DNA of 64,000 bases from Acidobacteriota bacterium (GTDB lineage Bacteria > Acidobacteriota > Vicinamibacteria > Vicinamibacterales > UBA823), in the NCBI GenBank assembly GCA_002730525.1, contig PCAK01000010.1, positions 58,506-122,505 on the forward strand, given 5' to 3'. How positions within the stretch are numbered: position 1 is the stretch's first letter; each line of letters opens with the position of its first letter. The translations under genes and the position numbers were made by a program. Under the pieces are notes generated by a model, which saw nothing but the letters and a program-made list of their open reading frames with translations, was not told the origin of the DNA and made no database searches. This document shows, piece after piece, positions 1 to 7,503 of the stretch.

Positions 1-116
1 AGATGAGCCGATCACGTGCGGCGCAGATCGTGGCCAGCGTGCTCGATGCGATGAGCACGGCAGGCGAGATCCGCACCGATCGGGAGTCGCCCGCGTCCGA
101 CGCCTCGCACGGCTGA
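1..116 (+). CDS. 3' end of an unidentified gene entering from the left edge
   Basis: A frame open from the window edge ends at TGA 114-116. About 37 codons are visible. The residues include RSRAAQIVASVLDAM followed by a short charged, Asp/Ser-rich tail, which looks like a C-terminal helix plus a disordered end. The ATG at position 3 is in frame but has no ribosome binding site in view, so this is most likely the tail of a longer protein. I do not recognise the family. High GC at third codon positions supports real coding sequence. Confidence 0.35.
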   Translation, partial: MSRSRAAQIVASVLDAMSTAGEIRTDRESPASDASHG

Positions 117-466
117 CCGCGCGTATCCCGCCGATCCGCACCCGAGTCACGGCCTCCCACGACGTCCTACGAGAGTCAACGTGTTGGCGGCTGCACTGTT
201 TTGCAGTCAAATACTCGACACTTTTCGGACCGATTCTCGTCAATCCTTCCCGCTCTTTCCCGTCGGATCAATTCTGCAACCAACTGATTATGTTGAAGTT
301 ATGCGCAGTGACTCCATTGAAATCATGTTCGCTACATTTTCGTTTTTGCGGTTGGTACCTCTGTTGCGATGAAGGGCCTCGCCACCGCGGCTGACCGGGT
401 TCGGCCGGCGTGTCTCCAGCGTCGTCCCGTTCCGGTGCTCCGCGAGTGGCGAGGAGGGATCTCGAC
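117..466. other. 350-bp gap ahead of the sigma factor gene
   Basis: No convincing gene is seen here. The stretch at about 181-370 is clearly richer in A and T than its surroundings and probably holds the promoter of the downstream sigma factor gene. No -35/-10 pair stands out strongly enough to call. A GAGGAGGG Shine-Dalgarno lies at 451-458. Confidence 0.4.
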
Positions 467-1390
467 ATGCCGCAGCAGCAGACTGTCACGGCTGACCAAC
501 AGCACCGTATCGAGGCCGGCGTCCCGTTCGTGGAGGCCCTGGCCCGACGCGTCGCGGCGTCGATGCCGCACTCGATCGATATCGGGGATCTGGTGCAGGA
601 CGGGATGATCGGCTTGATCGACGCCGCGCACCGGTTCGACGCGGGGCGGGGCATCAAGTTCGAAACATTCGCCGAGCGCCGCGTGCGCGGCGCCATGATC
701 GACGCGCTGCGCCGCGACGCATGGCCGCGGGGCATCCGCCGGGTACGCCGCGAACTCGAGGCGGCGCGCGAGTCGCTCCGGCGAGAGCTTGGCTGCGAGC
801 CGTCGATGGCCGACCTGGCCAAGCGCGTCGGTTCCGACGAGACTCGGCTCGGTCGCACGATCGTGCGGATCAACACGATCGAGTCGACCTCTCCCCTGGC
901 GACGTCAGACTCGATCGACGAGGCGAGTCTGCCACCGGTCATGGTGCCGTCGGAGCCGCCATCGCCTGACAAGGCGCTGGAGCAGTGTGAGATCAAGGGC
1001 CGCGTCCGCGACGCCATCGCCTCGCTACCTCCGCGCGAGCGGAAGGTGATCGGCCTGTACTATTTCGGCGAAGTCACGATGAAACGGATCGGTGCCGAGA
1101 TCGGAGTGAACGAGTCACGAGTGTCGCAGCTGCACGCGCGGGCGATCCAGCGGCTACGGAAGGCGCTCGCGCAGCAGTTCGAATCGGATGCGGCCGCGGC
1201 GAACGCCCTCGGGGCCGTGCTGGTCACGATGCCGACACGGGCCACGCGCGCGTCCCGCACCTCGGCGGCCAAGGTGAAGACACCCCGCGGCGTCGTGCTG
1301 CCGTATCAGAAGCGGAGTCGACCGAAGTCGGCGCGCCCGGCCACCCGGCCGTCGGTCGCGGCCGAGGCGCCCCGCGCCGTGGCGCGGTAG
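467..1390 (+). CDS. FliA/WhiG-type sigma factor with a basic C-terminal tail
   Basis: A 307-residue group 3 sigma-70 factor. Region 2 lies at about residues 20-95 and includes DLVQDGMIGLIDAAHRFD and the RRVRGAMIDALRRDAWPRGIRR segment typical of FliA/WhiG. Region 3 is at about 100-175 and the region 4 helix-turn-helix at 187-234 (LPPRERKVIGLYYFGE, then IGVNESRVSQLHARAIQRLRK). The start at 467 was chosen because GAGGAGGG sits 8 bases upstream; in-frame codons from 410 lack such a site. After region 4 there is an unusual tail of about 70 residues rich in Ala, Arg, Lys and Pro. No flagellar or anti-sigma gene is nearby, so the regulon is unknown. It converges on the histidine kinase gene with 9 bp between stop codons. 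Confidence 0.9.
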   Translation: MPQQQTVTADQQHRIEAGVPFVEALARRVAASMPHSIDIGDLVQDGMIGLIDAAHRFDAGRGIKFETFAERRVRGAMIDALRRDAWPRGIRRVRRELEAARESLRRELGCEPSMADLAKRVGSDETRLGRTIVRINTIESTSPLATSDSIDEASLPPVMVPSEPPSPDKALEQCEIKGRVRDAIASLPPRERKVIGLYYFGEVTMKRIGAEIGVNESRVSQLHARAIQRLRKALAQQFESDAAAANALGAVLVTMPTRATRASRTSAAKVKTPRGVVLPYQKRSRPKSARPATRPSVAAEAPRAVAR

Positions 1391-1399
1391 CGGGACCGA

Positions 1400-3058
1400 T
1401 CAGGCCAGGACTTCGCGCGCGACTCGAAGCAGATCGCCGAGTCGGAACGGCTTGGCGAGCCACCGGCAGCCGGTGTCGTCGAGGAACCGTTCGGCATCGG
1501 TGCCGGCGACATCGCCGGTCACGAACACGATTCGCTGCTTGAGGTTGGGCGCGATCTTGGCGGCGGCTTGGTAGAACGCCGTGCCGTCCAGGCGCGGCAT
1601 CTTCAGGTCACAGATCACGAGGTCATAGGTGCGCTCGCGCACGCGTGCGAGCGCGGCCTCGCCGTCACCCGCGCGGTCGACGCGGAAACCCGCATCGCCG
1701 AGCGCCTCGGCGACCGCGGCCGCCAGCGAGGGTTCATCCTCGACGAGGAGCACGACGGCGCCGCCCCCGATGTTCGCGGGCTGGACCGCGGGCGCCGGCG
1801 CGGGCAATCGGATCTTTCCAGCCGTAGCCGGGAACTCCAGCCGGAACGTCGCGCCCTCGTCCGGCGCGGAGGTCAACCCGATGCGCCCGCCGTGTTCCTG
1901 CATGATCGCGTAGGCGACAGTCAGGCCGAGGCCGGTGCCCTTGCCGACCTGTTTGGTCGTGAAGAACGGGTCGAAGATACGGCCCTGCACTTCATCCGGA
2001 ACGCCCGGGCCATCGTCGCTGACCTCGAGCACGACGGACTCGGCTTCGGCGTCGTGCCACGTTCGCGTGACGATGGTGCCCTGTCCGCGCGCCGCCAGCA
2101 TGGCCTGCTCGGCGTTGATGACGAGGTTGAGGAGGACCTGCTTCACCTGGTGAGGGTCGGCGAAGACCTGTGGGAGGCCGACAGCCAAGGCGTCGATGAC
2201 CGAGATATTCGAGACCCGCTGTTCGTACGCGCGCAGTGACATGGTCTCACGCACGACCTGATTGACATCGACCATGGCGCGCGTCGTGTGCCGCTTGCGG
2301 GCGAAGGTCAGGAGGTTTCGGACGATCTTCGCGGCGCGTTCGGATTCGCCGAGGATCGTTTCGAGACCACGGCGCGTCGCGTCGTCCACGGTCCGTTCGG
2401 CCAGCCGCTCGGACCAGGTCAGAATCGTGGCCAGGGGGTTGTTCAGTTCGTGGGCGACACCCGAGATCGTCTGTCCCAGTGCCGCGAGCTTCTCGGCCTG
2501 GAGCAGCTGGTGGTAGAGATCACGCGCTTGATCTTCCAGCTTCTTCCGTTCGCTGACGTCGCGCATCAGCGCTTCGACGCGGAGCGCGCTCCCGCGTCTG
2601 CGTTCGGCTCGGGCCGTGACCTCGACCCACGTCGGCGTCCGGTCGGCCCGCCGCAGGCGGAGGAGGTAGTCGGTCACGGCGCCATCACGGGTGAGTCGGT
2701 CGATGAATGCCGCGCGCGCCTGAGGGTCGACGAAACGGTCGGCTTCGAACGGCACCACGGCCGCGTGGGCGGTCTCCGTCGGGTAGCCGAACATGAGCTT
2801 CAGGTGCGGGTTGGCAACGATGGTGTCGGTCGCGTCGGCCGTGAGGTTACCGATGTAGACACCCTCGTGCACCACCTCGAACAGACGCGCGAACGCCGTG
2901 GCGGGCGGGTTTCGGGGCTTGCGCGGTGCGGGCTTGCGCGTGGATGTTCGAGCGAGTTTTCGGGCGGGCTTTCGAGCGGGCTTCGCTGAGCGCGTCCGGG
3001 ACACGGTTCGCTTGCGAGTCACGGGGTGGGCTGCGCCACTCTGGGGGCCTAAGCGCAC
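1400..3058 (-). CDS. Hybrid sensor histidine kinase (PAS-HisKA-HATPase-REC)
   Basis: A 552-residue soluble hybrid kinase. The first 50 residues are very rich in Arg, Lys and Pro, resembling a histone-H1-like tail, and no membrane segment is seen. A PAS domain spans about 55-170. HisKA follows with the phosphorylatable His203 in GVAHELNNPL. The HATPase domain shows N (LLNLVINAEQAM), G1 (SDDGPGVP), F (IFDPFFTTK) and G2 (GKGTGLGL) boxes. A C-terminal receiver domain has Asp484 in VICDLKMPRLDG and the usual Thr and Lys (VFVTGD, AKPF). The start is GTG 3058; GTG 13 codons later is an alternative, as no clear ribosome binding site decides. It lies 44 bp downstream of the PCYCGC/selenocysteine candidate on the same strand, so the two may be cotranscribed. 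Confidence 0.93.
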   Translation of the reverse strand: MRLGPQSGAAHPVTRKRTVSRTRSAKPARKPARKLARTSTRKPAPRKPRNPPATAFARLFEVVHEGVYIGNLTADATDTIVANPHLKLMFGYPTETAHAAVVPFEADRFVDPQARAAFIDRLTRDGAVTDYLLRLRRADRTPTWVEVTARAERRRGSALRVEALMRDVSERKKLEDQARDLYHQLLQAEKLAALGQTISGVAHELNNPLATILTWSERLAERTVDDATRRGLETILGESERAAKIVRNLLTFARKRHTTRAMVDVNQVVRETMSLRAYEQRVSNISVIDALAVGLPQVFADPHQVKQVLLNLVINAEQAMLAARGQGTIVTRTWHDAEAESVVLEVSDDGPGVPDEVQGRIFDPFFTTKQVGKGTGLGLTVAYAIMQEHGGRIGLTSAPDEGATFRLEFPATAGKIRLPAPAPAVQPANIGGGAVVLLVEDEPSLAAAVAEALGDAGFRVDRAGDGEAALARVRERTYDLVICDLKMPRLDGTAFYQAAAKIAPNLKQRIVFVTGDVAGTDAERFLDDTGCRWLAKPFRLGDLLRVAREVLA

Positions 3059-3102
3059 CGCGGAGATCGGGGTCGTCTAACCTCGGGCCTCGGAGTTTTC
3101 GC

Positions 3103-3738
3103 CTACGGCACCGCCGGCGTCGGAGTCTGGGTCATGTAGTGCGGGCCGTAGCTCCGCTCGATCGTCTCTCGGATGTCGGCCAGTGCCGTGCCCGCCTCGT
3201 GCATGTTCATCGCGTCACGCGCGACATCAATGCAGATGGCTCAACCCATGCCGTGAGGTTCCCACCTCACGACGTTCCCTTCGGCGTCGCGACTCGCGAC
3301 AAAGCAATCGTGGTTGTCGCCGTGGCCGAAATTCTCGCACCCGCAGAAGCACGGGACGTAGTCGAGCACCTCGGGGTTCTCGGCGGCGAACAGGTAGACC
3401 GATCGGATGACCTCGAGCGGTCGTGGGGGTGCGAACCCCGGCATCGGCAGCGGCGGCAGGTTCGATGACGGCAGGGTCCGTGCGACGGGACCGCGGGGCG
3501 CCGCCTCCTCGTGTGAGGTCGCCGGCGTCATGGGCGCGGCAGCGCTGGTCGCTGGTGCCTGCGCACGAGCCGAGGTCGCGGAACCGGCCGGAGGCTGATT
3601 CGGCGCCGACATCGACCAGACGCCAGCCGCGACCGCCGCCACGATTACGCCGAGAATCAGGCCCGTCGGTTTCCCTGACGTCCGGTGTTCCGACGTTCGG
3701 CGACGCGCCGTCGGTTCCCGATATTTCTTCGAAGACAT
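3103..3738 (-). CDS. PCYCGC-motif membrane protein with in-frame TGA, candidate selenoprotein
   Basis: The reading frame from ATG 3738 gives a basic N-terminus, one membrane segment (residues 25-42), an Ala/Pro-rich linker and the PCYCGC-family domain, with PCFCGC at 129-134 and DCFV at 144-147. The frame meets TGA at 3241-3243, immediately after HGMG. It then stays open for 45 more codons to TAG 3103-3105. Those codons read AICIDVARDAMN, an amphipathic helix, and an end in TPTPAVP, all as expected for the family, whose C-terminus often ends in a Thr/Pro stretch. In relatives as I know them, the residue after HG-x-x is the first Cys of a C-x-x-C pair, so the TGA would encode Sec166 in a U-A-I-C motif with Cys169. 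A SECIS-like stem-loop follows. The alternative is a plain nonsense mutation giving a 165-residue truncated protein. The biochemical role of the family is not established. Confidence 0.7.
3201..3233 (-). promoter_or_regulatory. SECIS-like stem-loop downstream of the in-frame TGA
   Basis: On the minus strand, the bases after TGA (3243-3241) form an upper stem TCGCG/CGCGA closing a five-base loop CGTGA (3219-3215). Two G-T wobbles lie below it, then a small internal loop and an outer GCAT/ATGC stem. Twenty-one bases separate the TGA from the apical loop, and the second loop base is G. This fits the general bacterial SECIS description: a short stem a few tens of bases after the UGA with G in the first two loop positions. 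Such small stems can occur by chance in GC-rich DNA. Confidence 0.45.
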
Positions 3739-3744
3739 GGCCAG

Positions 3745-3750
3745 ATTCTA
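3745..3750 (-). promoter_or_regulatory. -10 element (TAGAAT) of the PCYCGC gene
   Basis: Read on the minus strand, TAGAAT lies six bases before ATG 3738, so transcription would begin at or next to the start codon (leaderless mRNA). The -35 region is poor. Confidence 0.4.
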
Positions 3751-3810
3751 TCATCGTTCACAGGCGGCCCAGGCCTTGGCGCCTCCGAGTCGCATGCTAG
3801 ACTTCGGGAA

Positions 3811-3921
3811 ATGTCCGCCGATCGCACGCTCGCCGACCACGTCGCCGTTATCACCGGCGAGACGATCACGATCGACGGCGGGGCCTGGCTGGGCGGCGGC
3901 ACCTTCGGATTCGAGGTATGA
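3811..3921 (+). pseudogene. Gutted SDR oxidoreductase gene: N-terminus joined to C-terminus
   Basis: A 36-codon frame from ATG 3811 to TGA 3919-3921. The first half, MSADRTLADHVAVITG, is the start of a short-chain dehydrogenase up to the first residues of the nucleotide-binding loop. The second half, ETITIDGGAWLGGGTFGF, is the C-terminus of the same superfamily (2,4-dienoyl-CoA-reductase-like, with the IDGGxWL signature). Roughly 200 residues holding the Rossmann fold and the Ser-Tyr-Lys catalytic set are missing, yet the frame is kept. A possible promoter, TTGGCG at 3777, 16 bases, TAGACT at 3798-3803, sits directly before the ATG. Either an ancient deletion relic or an assembly collapse. 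Confidence 0.6.
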
Positions 3922-3955
3922 CGAGGCGACACGGTTCCGGAGCGAACGCACGACG

Positions 3956-4924
3956 ATGACGACGACGACGACGAAACTTCCCGCGGTGAACGCCATCGAG
4001 GCTGGCAGCGAGGGCTGGGGCTTCTTCCTGTGCGCCGGGAAGGAGGTGCGGACCGGTCGCAACGGCCAGTTCATGGCGCTGCAGCTGCAAGATGCGACCG
4101 GGCAGATCGAAGGCAAGGTGTTTCAGGACGTCGAGCAGTTGCGGGAGGAGTTCGACGCGGGTGAGTTCGTCAAGCTGCAGGGACGCGGCAACCGCTTCAA
4201 CGAGCGCACGGAGCTGATCATTGAGAAGATCCGCCGCGTCGATCCCTCACGCGACGCCGAGCAGGGCTTCAGCGAGGAGACCTGCGTACCGTCGGCGCCC
4301 CGGTCGACCGACGAGATGTGGGACGCGTTGATCGTGCTGGTCGGGAGCGTCGAGAACGAGTTCGTGCGGACGTTGCTGACGCGTATGATCGAGACCCACG
4401 AGGACGCGCTCCGGCGGTGGCCGGCCGCGCAGACGGTGCATCATGCGTATCGCGGCGGGCTACTCGAACATGTGCTGAAAGTGGCCGATGTCGCCACGTC
4501 GCTGGCGGGACTGTACGAGGCCGACCGCGATCTGGTGATCGCGGGCGCCATCCTGCACGACATCGGCAAGCTCCAGGAGCTGGACTACGATCTGGCGACC
4601 AAGTATTCGCTCGAGGGCAATCTGGTCGGTCACATCACACTCGGCGTCGTCCTCGTGCGCACCGAAGCCGCCGGCATCGGTGGATTTCCGGACGCGCTCC
4701 GAGCGCAGATCGAACACATCATCGTGTCGCACCACGGCTCGAAGGAATTCGGCTCACCGGTCGAACCGCGCACGGTGGAGGCGTTCCTGCTGGCTGCGGC
4801 CGACAATCTCGACGCGAAGATTCACCAGGTGCGGAAGCACATCGCCGAGGACCGGGGCGACGACGAGTTCACGGCTTACCATCGCCGGCTCGGCCGGTCA
4901 CTGTACAAACCGGCCTCTGACTGA
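3956..4924 (+). CDS. YhaM-like OB-fold/HD-domain 3'-5' exoribonuclease
   Basis: A 322-residue protein with the layout of B. subtilis YhaM. An N-terminal OB-fold nucleic-acid-binding domain lies at about residues 18-95 (LCAGKEVRTGRNGQFMALQL onward). An HD metal-dependent phosphohydrolase domain lies at about 150-310, with His162/His163 in VHHAYRGGLLEHV and the metal-binding His201-Asp202 in AILHDIGK, plus IIVSHHG and a late LLAAADNLDAK. YhaM-family proteins degrade single-stranded RNA and DNA from the 3' end. ATG 3956 starts a Thr-rich N-terminus; a GGAG about 15 bases upstream is the only candidate ribosome binding site. The gene follows the SDR relic and converges on fabZ. Confidence 0.85.
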   Translation: MTTTTTKLPAVNAIEAGSEGWGFFLCAGKEVRTGRNGQFMALQLQDATGQIEGKVFQDVEQLREEFDAGEFVKLQGRGNRFNERTELIIEKIRRVDPSRDAEQGFSEETCVPSAPRSTDEMWDALIVLVGSVENEFVRTLLTRMIETHEDALRRWPAAQTVHHAYRGGLLEHVLKVADVATSLAGLYEADRDLVIAGAILHDIGKLQELDYDLATKYSLEGNLVGHITLGVVLVRTEAAGIGGFPDALRAQIEHIIVSHHGSKEFGSPVEPRTVEAFLLAAADNLDAKIHQVRKHIAEDRGDDEFTAYHRRLGRSLYKPASD

Positions 4925-4942
4925 CGTCGGTGTCACTGGCAG

Positions 4943-4961
4943 GTTCCGCCCCTGGCGGGGG
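4943..4961. terminator. GC hairpin between convergent genes
   Basis: CCGCC (4946-4950), a three-base loop and GGCGG (4954-4958) lie in the 43-bp gap between the convergent YhaM-like and fabZ genes. There is no T-run. It may act on both strands but is short. Confidence 0.3.
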
Positions 4962-4967
4962 TTGGAC

Positions 4968-5420
4968 TTACGTTGTCCGGGGGCCGAGGGCGAAGGTCAT
5001 CGAGCCCTCGAGGACTGTCTCACCGTCCACCGTGGCTACGCCGCGGAGCTGGCCGACCCGACTGCGCAGCCGCGCGACCGACGCTTCGATGCGGACGACG
5101 TCGCCGGGGTGGACCGGCCGATGGAAGCGGACGTGCTCGATCCCCATGAAGTAGATCAACTTCTCCCGATTCTCGGGCTTGGCCAGGATTAGGATGGCGC
5201 CGACCTGCGCCACGGCTTCGGTCAGGATGGTCGGTGGGAGGACGGGGCGTTCGCCCTGACGATGCGCGAGGTAGCGCTCGTTGAGCGAGACGTTCTTGAC
5301 GCCGACGATGCGCGTGTCCTCCTCGAACTCGATGATTCGATCCACCAGCAGAAACGGATACCGATGCGGGAGGATCCGTTCGATCGCCGTGTAGTCGAGG
5401 GGCAGCGTCAGAGGGTCCAT
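4968..5420 (-). CDS. fabZ: 3-hydroxyacyl-ACP dehydratase FabZ
   Basis: A 150-residue hot-dog-fold dehydratase, the usual length for FabZ, which removes water from 3-hydroxyacyl-ACP in fatty acid elongation. The catalytic His is in LPHRYPFLLVDRI near residue 20. The catalytic Glu is in ILTEAVAQVGA. The segment before that Glu reads PVLPPTILTEA, where most FabZ proteins have P-G, so the turn differs slightly. MGIEHVRFHRPVHPGD is also typical. ATG 5420 was chosen because family similarity starts there; an in-frame TTG at 5486 would add a non-conserved leader and overlaps the likely promoter. The gene stands alone rather than in an lpx operon. Confidence 0.92.
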   Translation of the reverse strand: MDPLTLPLDYTAIERILPHRYPFLLVDRIIEFEEDTRIVGVKNVSLNERYLAHRQGERPVLPPTILTEAVAQVGAILILAKPENREKLIYFMGIEHVRFHRPVHPGDVVRIEASVARLRSRVGQLRGVATVDGETVLEGSMTFALGPRTT

Positions 5421-5486
5421 GCGTCGAGTCGATGTGCAGGTGAGCCGATACGCGGTCGTCGACCGCCGTCGTGAAAGGCTTTCCAA

Positions 5487-5492
5487 AGTATA
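5487..5492 (-). promoter_or_regulatory. -10 element (TATACT) upstream of fabZ
   Basis: On the minus strand TATACT occurs in an A/T-rich patch about 67 bases before ATG 5420. No good -35 hexamer is present at normal spacing. Confidence 0.35.
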
Positions 5493-5537
5493 ATCCGAAT
5501 CCGGCGGTCGATGCGGTGGTCACGCCTGCGCGGAGCG

Positions 5538-5697
5538 AACCCCAGAACTCACTTGTGTTGATAATGGCTGGCGTCGGGCTGGACGGCGAGGGCTAGGCGC
5601 GACGATGGAATTTGGTGGGCCCAAGTGACAGAGGAGCAACGCCGCCCTCGTCGGGCAGAACTAGCCAGGCGTGGCAACACAAGTGAGTTCTGGGGTT
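5538..5697. repeat. 160-bp inverted-repeat element between fabZ and the phosphatase gene
   Basis: A perfect 23-bp inverted repeat bounds this stretch. The left arm at 5538-5560 begins AACCCCAGAACTCAC, and the right arm at 5675-5697 is its exact reverse complement. The inner flanks are partly complementary as well (GGCTGGC and CGAGGGC on the left against GCCTGG and CGAGGGC on the opposite strand), so the whole element could fold into a long stem. It has the look of a small non-autonomous mobile element or a structured leader. The right arm overlaps the possible start codons of the downstream gene. Confidence 0.7.
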
Positions 5698-7503
5698 AAC
5701 CTCACCGTGACCTCCCGATCCCAGCCGGCACGGGCTGGCGAGCACGAGACCCTCACGGCGCTCTTCGACCTCGGGCGTCAGGTCACCTCTGTCCTCGACG
5801 TTGGCGAACTCCTCCGCAAGCTTCCGGACCTGATCCGGCGCCTGATCCCGTTCGACGCGTTTGCGGTGTACTTCCTCGATTCGAAGCGGCGCACGCTGCG
5901 CATCGCGCATGCCGAAGGCTACTCCGAAGAGGCAGTGAGGACCGTTCGCCGCCGCGTCGGCGATGGGTTTGTTGGCGCCGCCGTGGCCGACGAGCAAGCC
6001 ATGCTCGTGAATGACCTGGCCGCGGATCGGCAGCGCGACGCGGCGGTGCCTGAGGCCAGGTCGGGGCTGGTGGTGCCGCTACTGCACAAGGCGAAGGTCA
6101 TCGGTGCGCTCACGCTGCTCAGCCACGAGCGCGGTCAGTTCGACGAAAACGACCTGGCGATCCTGCGCCAGTTCGGCGCTCACGTGGCGGTGGCGCTCGC
6201 GAATGCCCGGATGTTCGAGCGGGAACATCGGGACTCTCAGACGTTCGAGCTGCTGGCCGAGATCGGTCGGGACGTCACCTCGATTCTCGATCTCGATGAG
6301 CTGCTCGCGCGGATCGCGCATCTCGTGCGCCGCATCATCGACTACCGCACCTTCGGCATTCTGCTCCTAAACGAGCGCACCGAGGAGCTCGAAGCGAAGA
6401 TTGCGGTGGAGTACGGCGATGCGCGAACGATGCCCAGCTTCAAGCTGGGCGAGGGCCTGGTGGGCTTCGCGGCGCTCCACAAGCAGCCCGTGCTCGTCCC
6501 CGACACCGCGGCTGACGGGCGATACCTGAGCTATGTGCAGGACGTGCGGTCAGAGCTGGTGGTGCCGATCCTGTCGCAGGACAAGTGCCTCGGGGTCTTC
6601 GACTTGCAGAGTCCAGAACTCGATGCGTTCGACAAGCGCTACGTCGGGGTGCTGACGCTGCTGGCCAGTCAGGCCGCCGTGGCGATCGAAAACGCCCGGT
6701 TGTATCGGAAAGTTCGGGCCAACGAATCGCGGCTGCGCAAGGAGGTGCGGCTGGCGCAGCGCGTGCAGGTCGGTCTGCTGCCGGCCGAGCTACCGATCAG
6801 GCCCGGCGTCGAGGCGGCCGCGCGTTTCGAGCCGGCTCGCGAGTTGGGCGGAGACTTCTACGAGGTGATGGCGCCCGAGGCGCCACTGTTCGTGGCTGCG
6901 GTGGGCGACGTGTCCGGCAAGGGTGCGGCGGCTGCGCTCTACGGCGCCTTTGCCGGCGAACTCGTTCGCTCCCGCACGTTCCGGCGACGCTACCTCCCGG
7001 AGCAATCGAGTCCGGCCACCGTGCTGGCCTCGATCAACACGATTCTCCACGAGCGTCAGCTGGAGGGCTACTTCTGCGCGCTGTGCTACGCCGCGTTCGA
7101 CTTCGATCGGGGCGCCGTCGTCGTCGCCAACTCCGGACTCCCGTTCCCGATCCACAGTGGGGCCGATGGGACCCGGCAGTTCGGGGGGCCGGGCATTCCA
7201 CTGGGGTTGTTTCCCGGCTCAGACTACGACGAGACGCGTCTGCCGTTCGCGCCCGGCGACGTCTTTGTCTTTTGCACCGACGGGATCTTCGAGGCCAACG
7301 ATGACGCGGGCGACGAGTTCGGGGCTGAACGGCTGCTCCGCGTCGTCGAGCGGGCGCGCGACTTGCCCGCCCGGACGATCGTCGACGCGATCTTCGAGGC
7401 GGTGACCGAGTTCCACGGCGGCGCCCAGCAGGCCGACGACATGACGGCGGTGGTCTTGAAGATCAGTACGCCGTCAGGTAGCGCTGCATCTCCCAGGGCG
7501 TGA
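5671..7503 (+). CDS. GAF-GAF-SpoIIE protein serine/threonine phosphatase
   Basis: A protein of up to 610 residues with no membrane segment. Two GAF sensory domains lie at about residues 25-175 and 195-345; the repeat starts LFDLGRQVTSVLDVGELL and LLAEIGRDVTSILDLDELL align well. A short coiled linker (VRANESRLRKEVRLAQRVQVGLLPAE) follows, then a PP2C-type SpoIIE/RsbU domain to about 605. Metal-binding acidic residues are visible in ARELGGDFYEV, GDVSGKGAAAAL, FCTDGIFE and QADDMTAVVL. Such proteins usually dephosphorylate an anti-anti-sigma partner; none is encoded nearby. The start is uncertain (GTG 5671, 5683 or 5707), and the first two fall in the inverted repeat. Its 3' end overlaps glnA on the other strand by 41 bp. 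Confidence 0.9.
   Translation: MATQVSSGVNLTVTSRSQPARAGEHETLTALFDLGRQVTSVLDVGELLRKLPDLIRRLIPFDAFAVYFLDSKRRTLRIAHAEGYSEEAVRTVRRRVGDGFVGAAVADEQAMLVNDLAADRQRDAAVPEARSGLVVPLLHKAKVIGALTLLSHERGQFDENDLAILRQFGAHVAVALANARMFEREHRDSQTFELLAEIGRDVTSILDLDELLARIAHLVRRIIDYRTFGILLLNERTEELEAKIAVEYGDARTMPSFKLGEGLVGFAALHKQPVLVPDTAADGRYLSYVQDVRSELVVPILSQDKCLGVFDLQSPELDAFDKRYVGVLTLLASQAAVAIENARLYRKVRANESRLRKEVRLAQRVQVGLLPAELPIRPGVEAAARFEPARELGGDFYEVMAPEAPLFVAAVGDVSGKGAAAALYGAFAGELVRSRTFRRRYLPEQSSPATVLASINTILHERQLEGYFCALCYAAFDFDRGAVVVANSGLPFPIHSGADGTRQFGGPGIPLGLFPGSDYDETRLPFAPGDVFVFCTDGIFEANDDAGDEFGAERLLRVVERARDLPARTIVDAIFEAVTEFHGGAQQADDMTAVVLKISTPSGSAASPRA

Noticed and set aside
181..210. Sigma-54-like TGGC...TTGCA upstream of the sigma factor gene
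   Set aside because: Spacing between the GG and GC elements is about five bases too long.
7463..7503. 41-bp tail-to-tail overlap of the phosphatase and glnA as a regulatory antisense unit
   Set aside because: Both C-termini are as expected for their families; such overlaps are ordinary in a compact genome.
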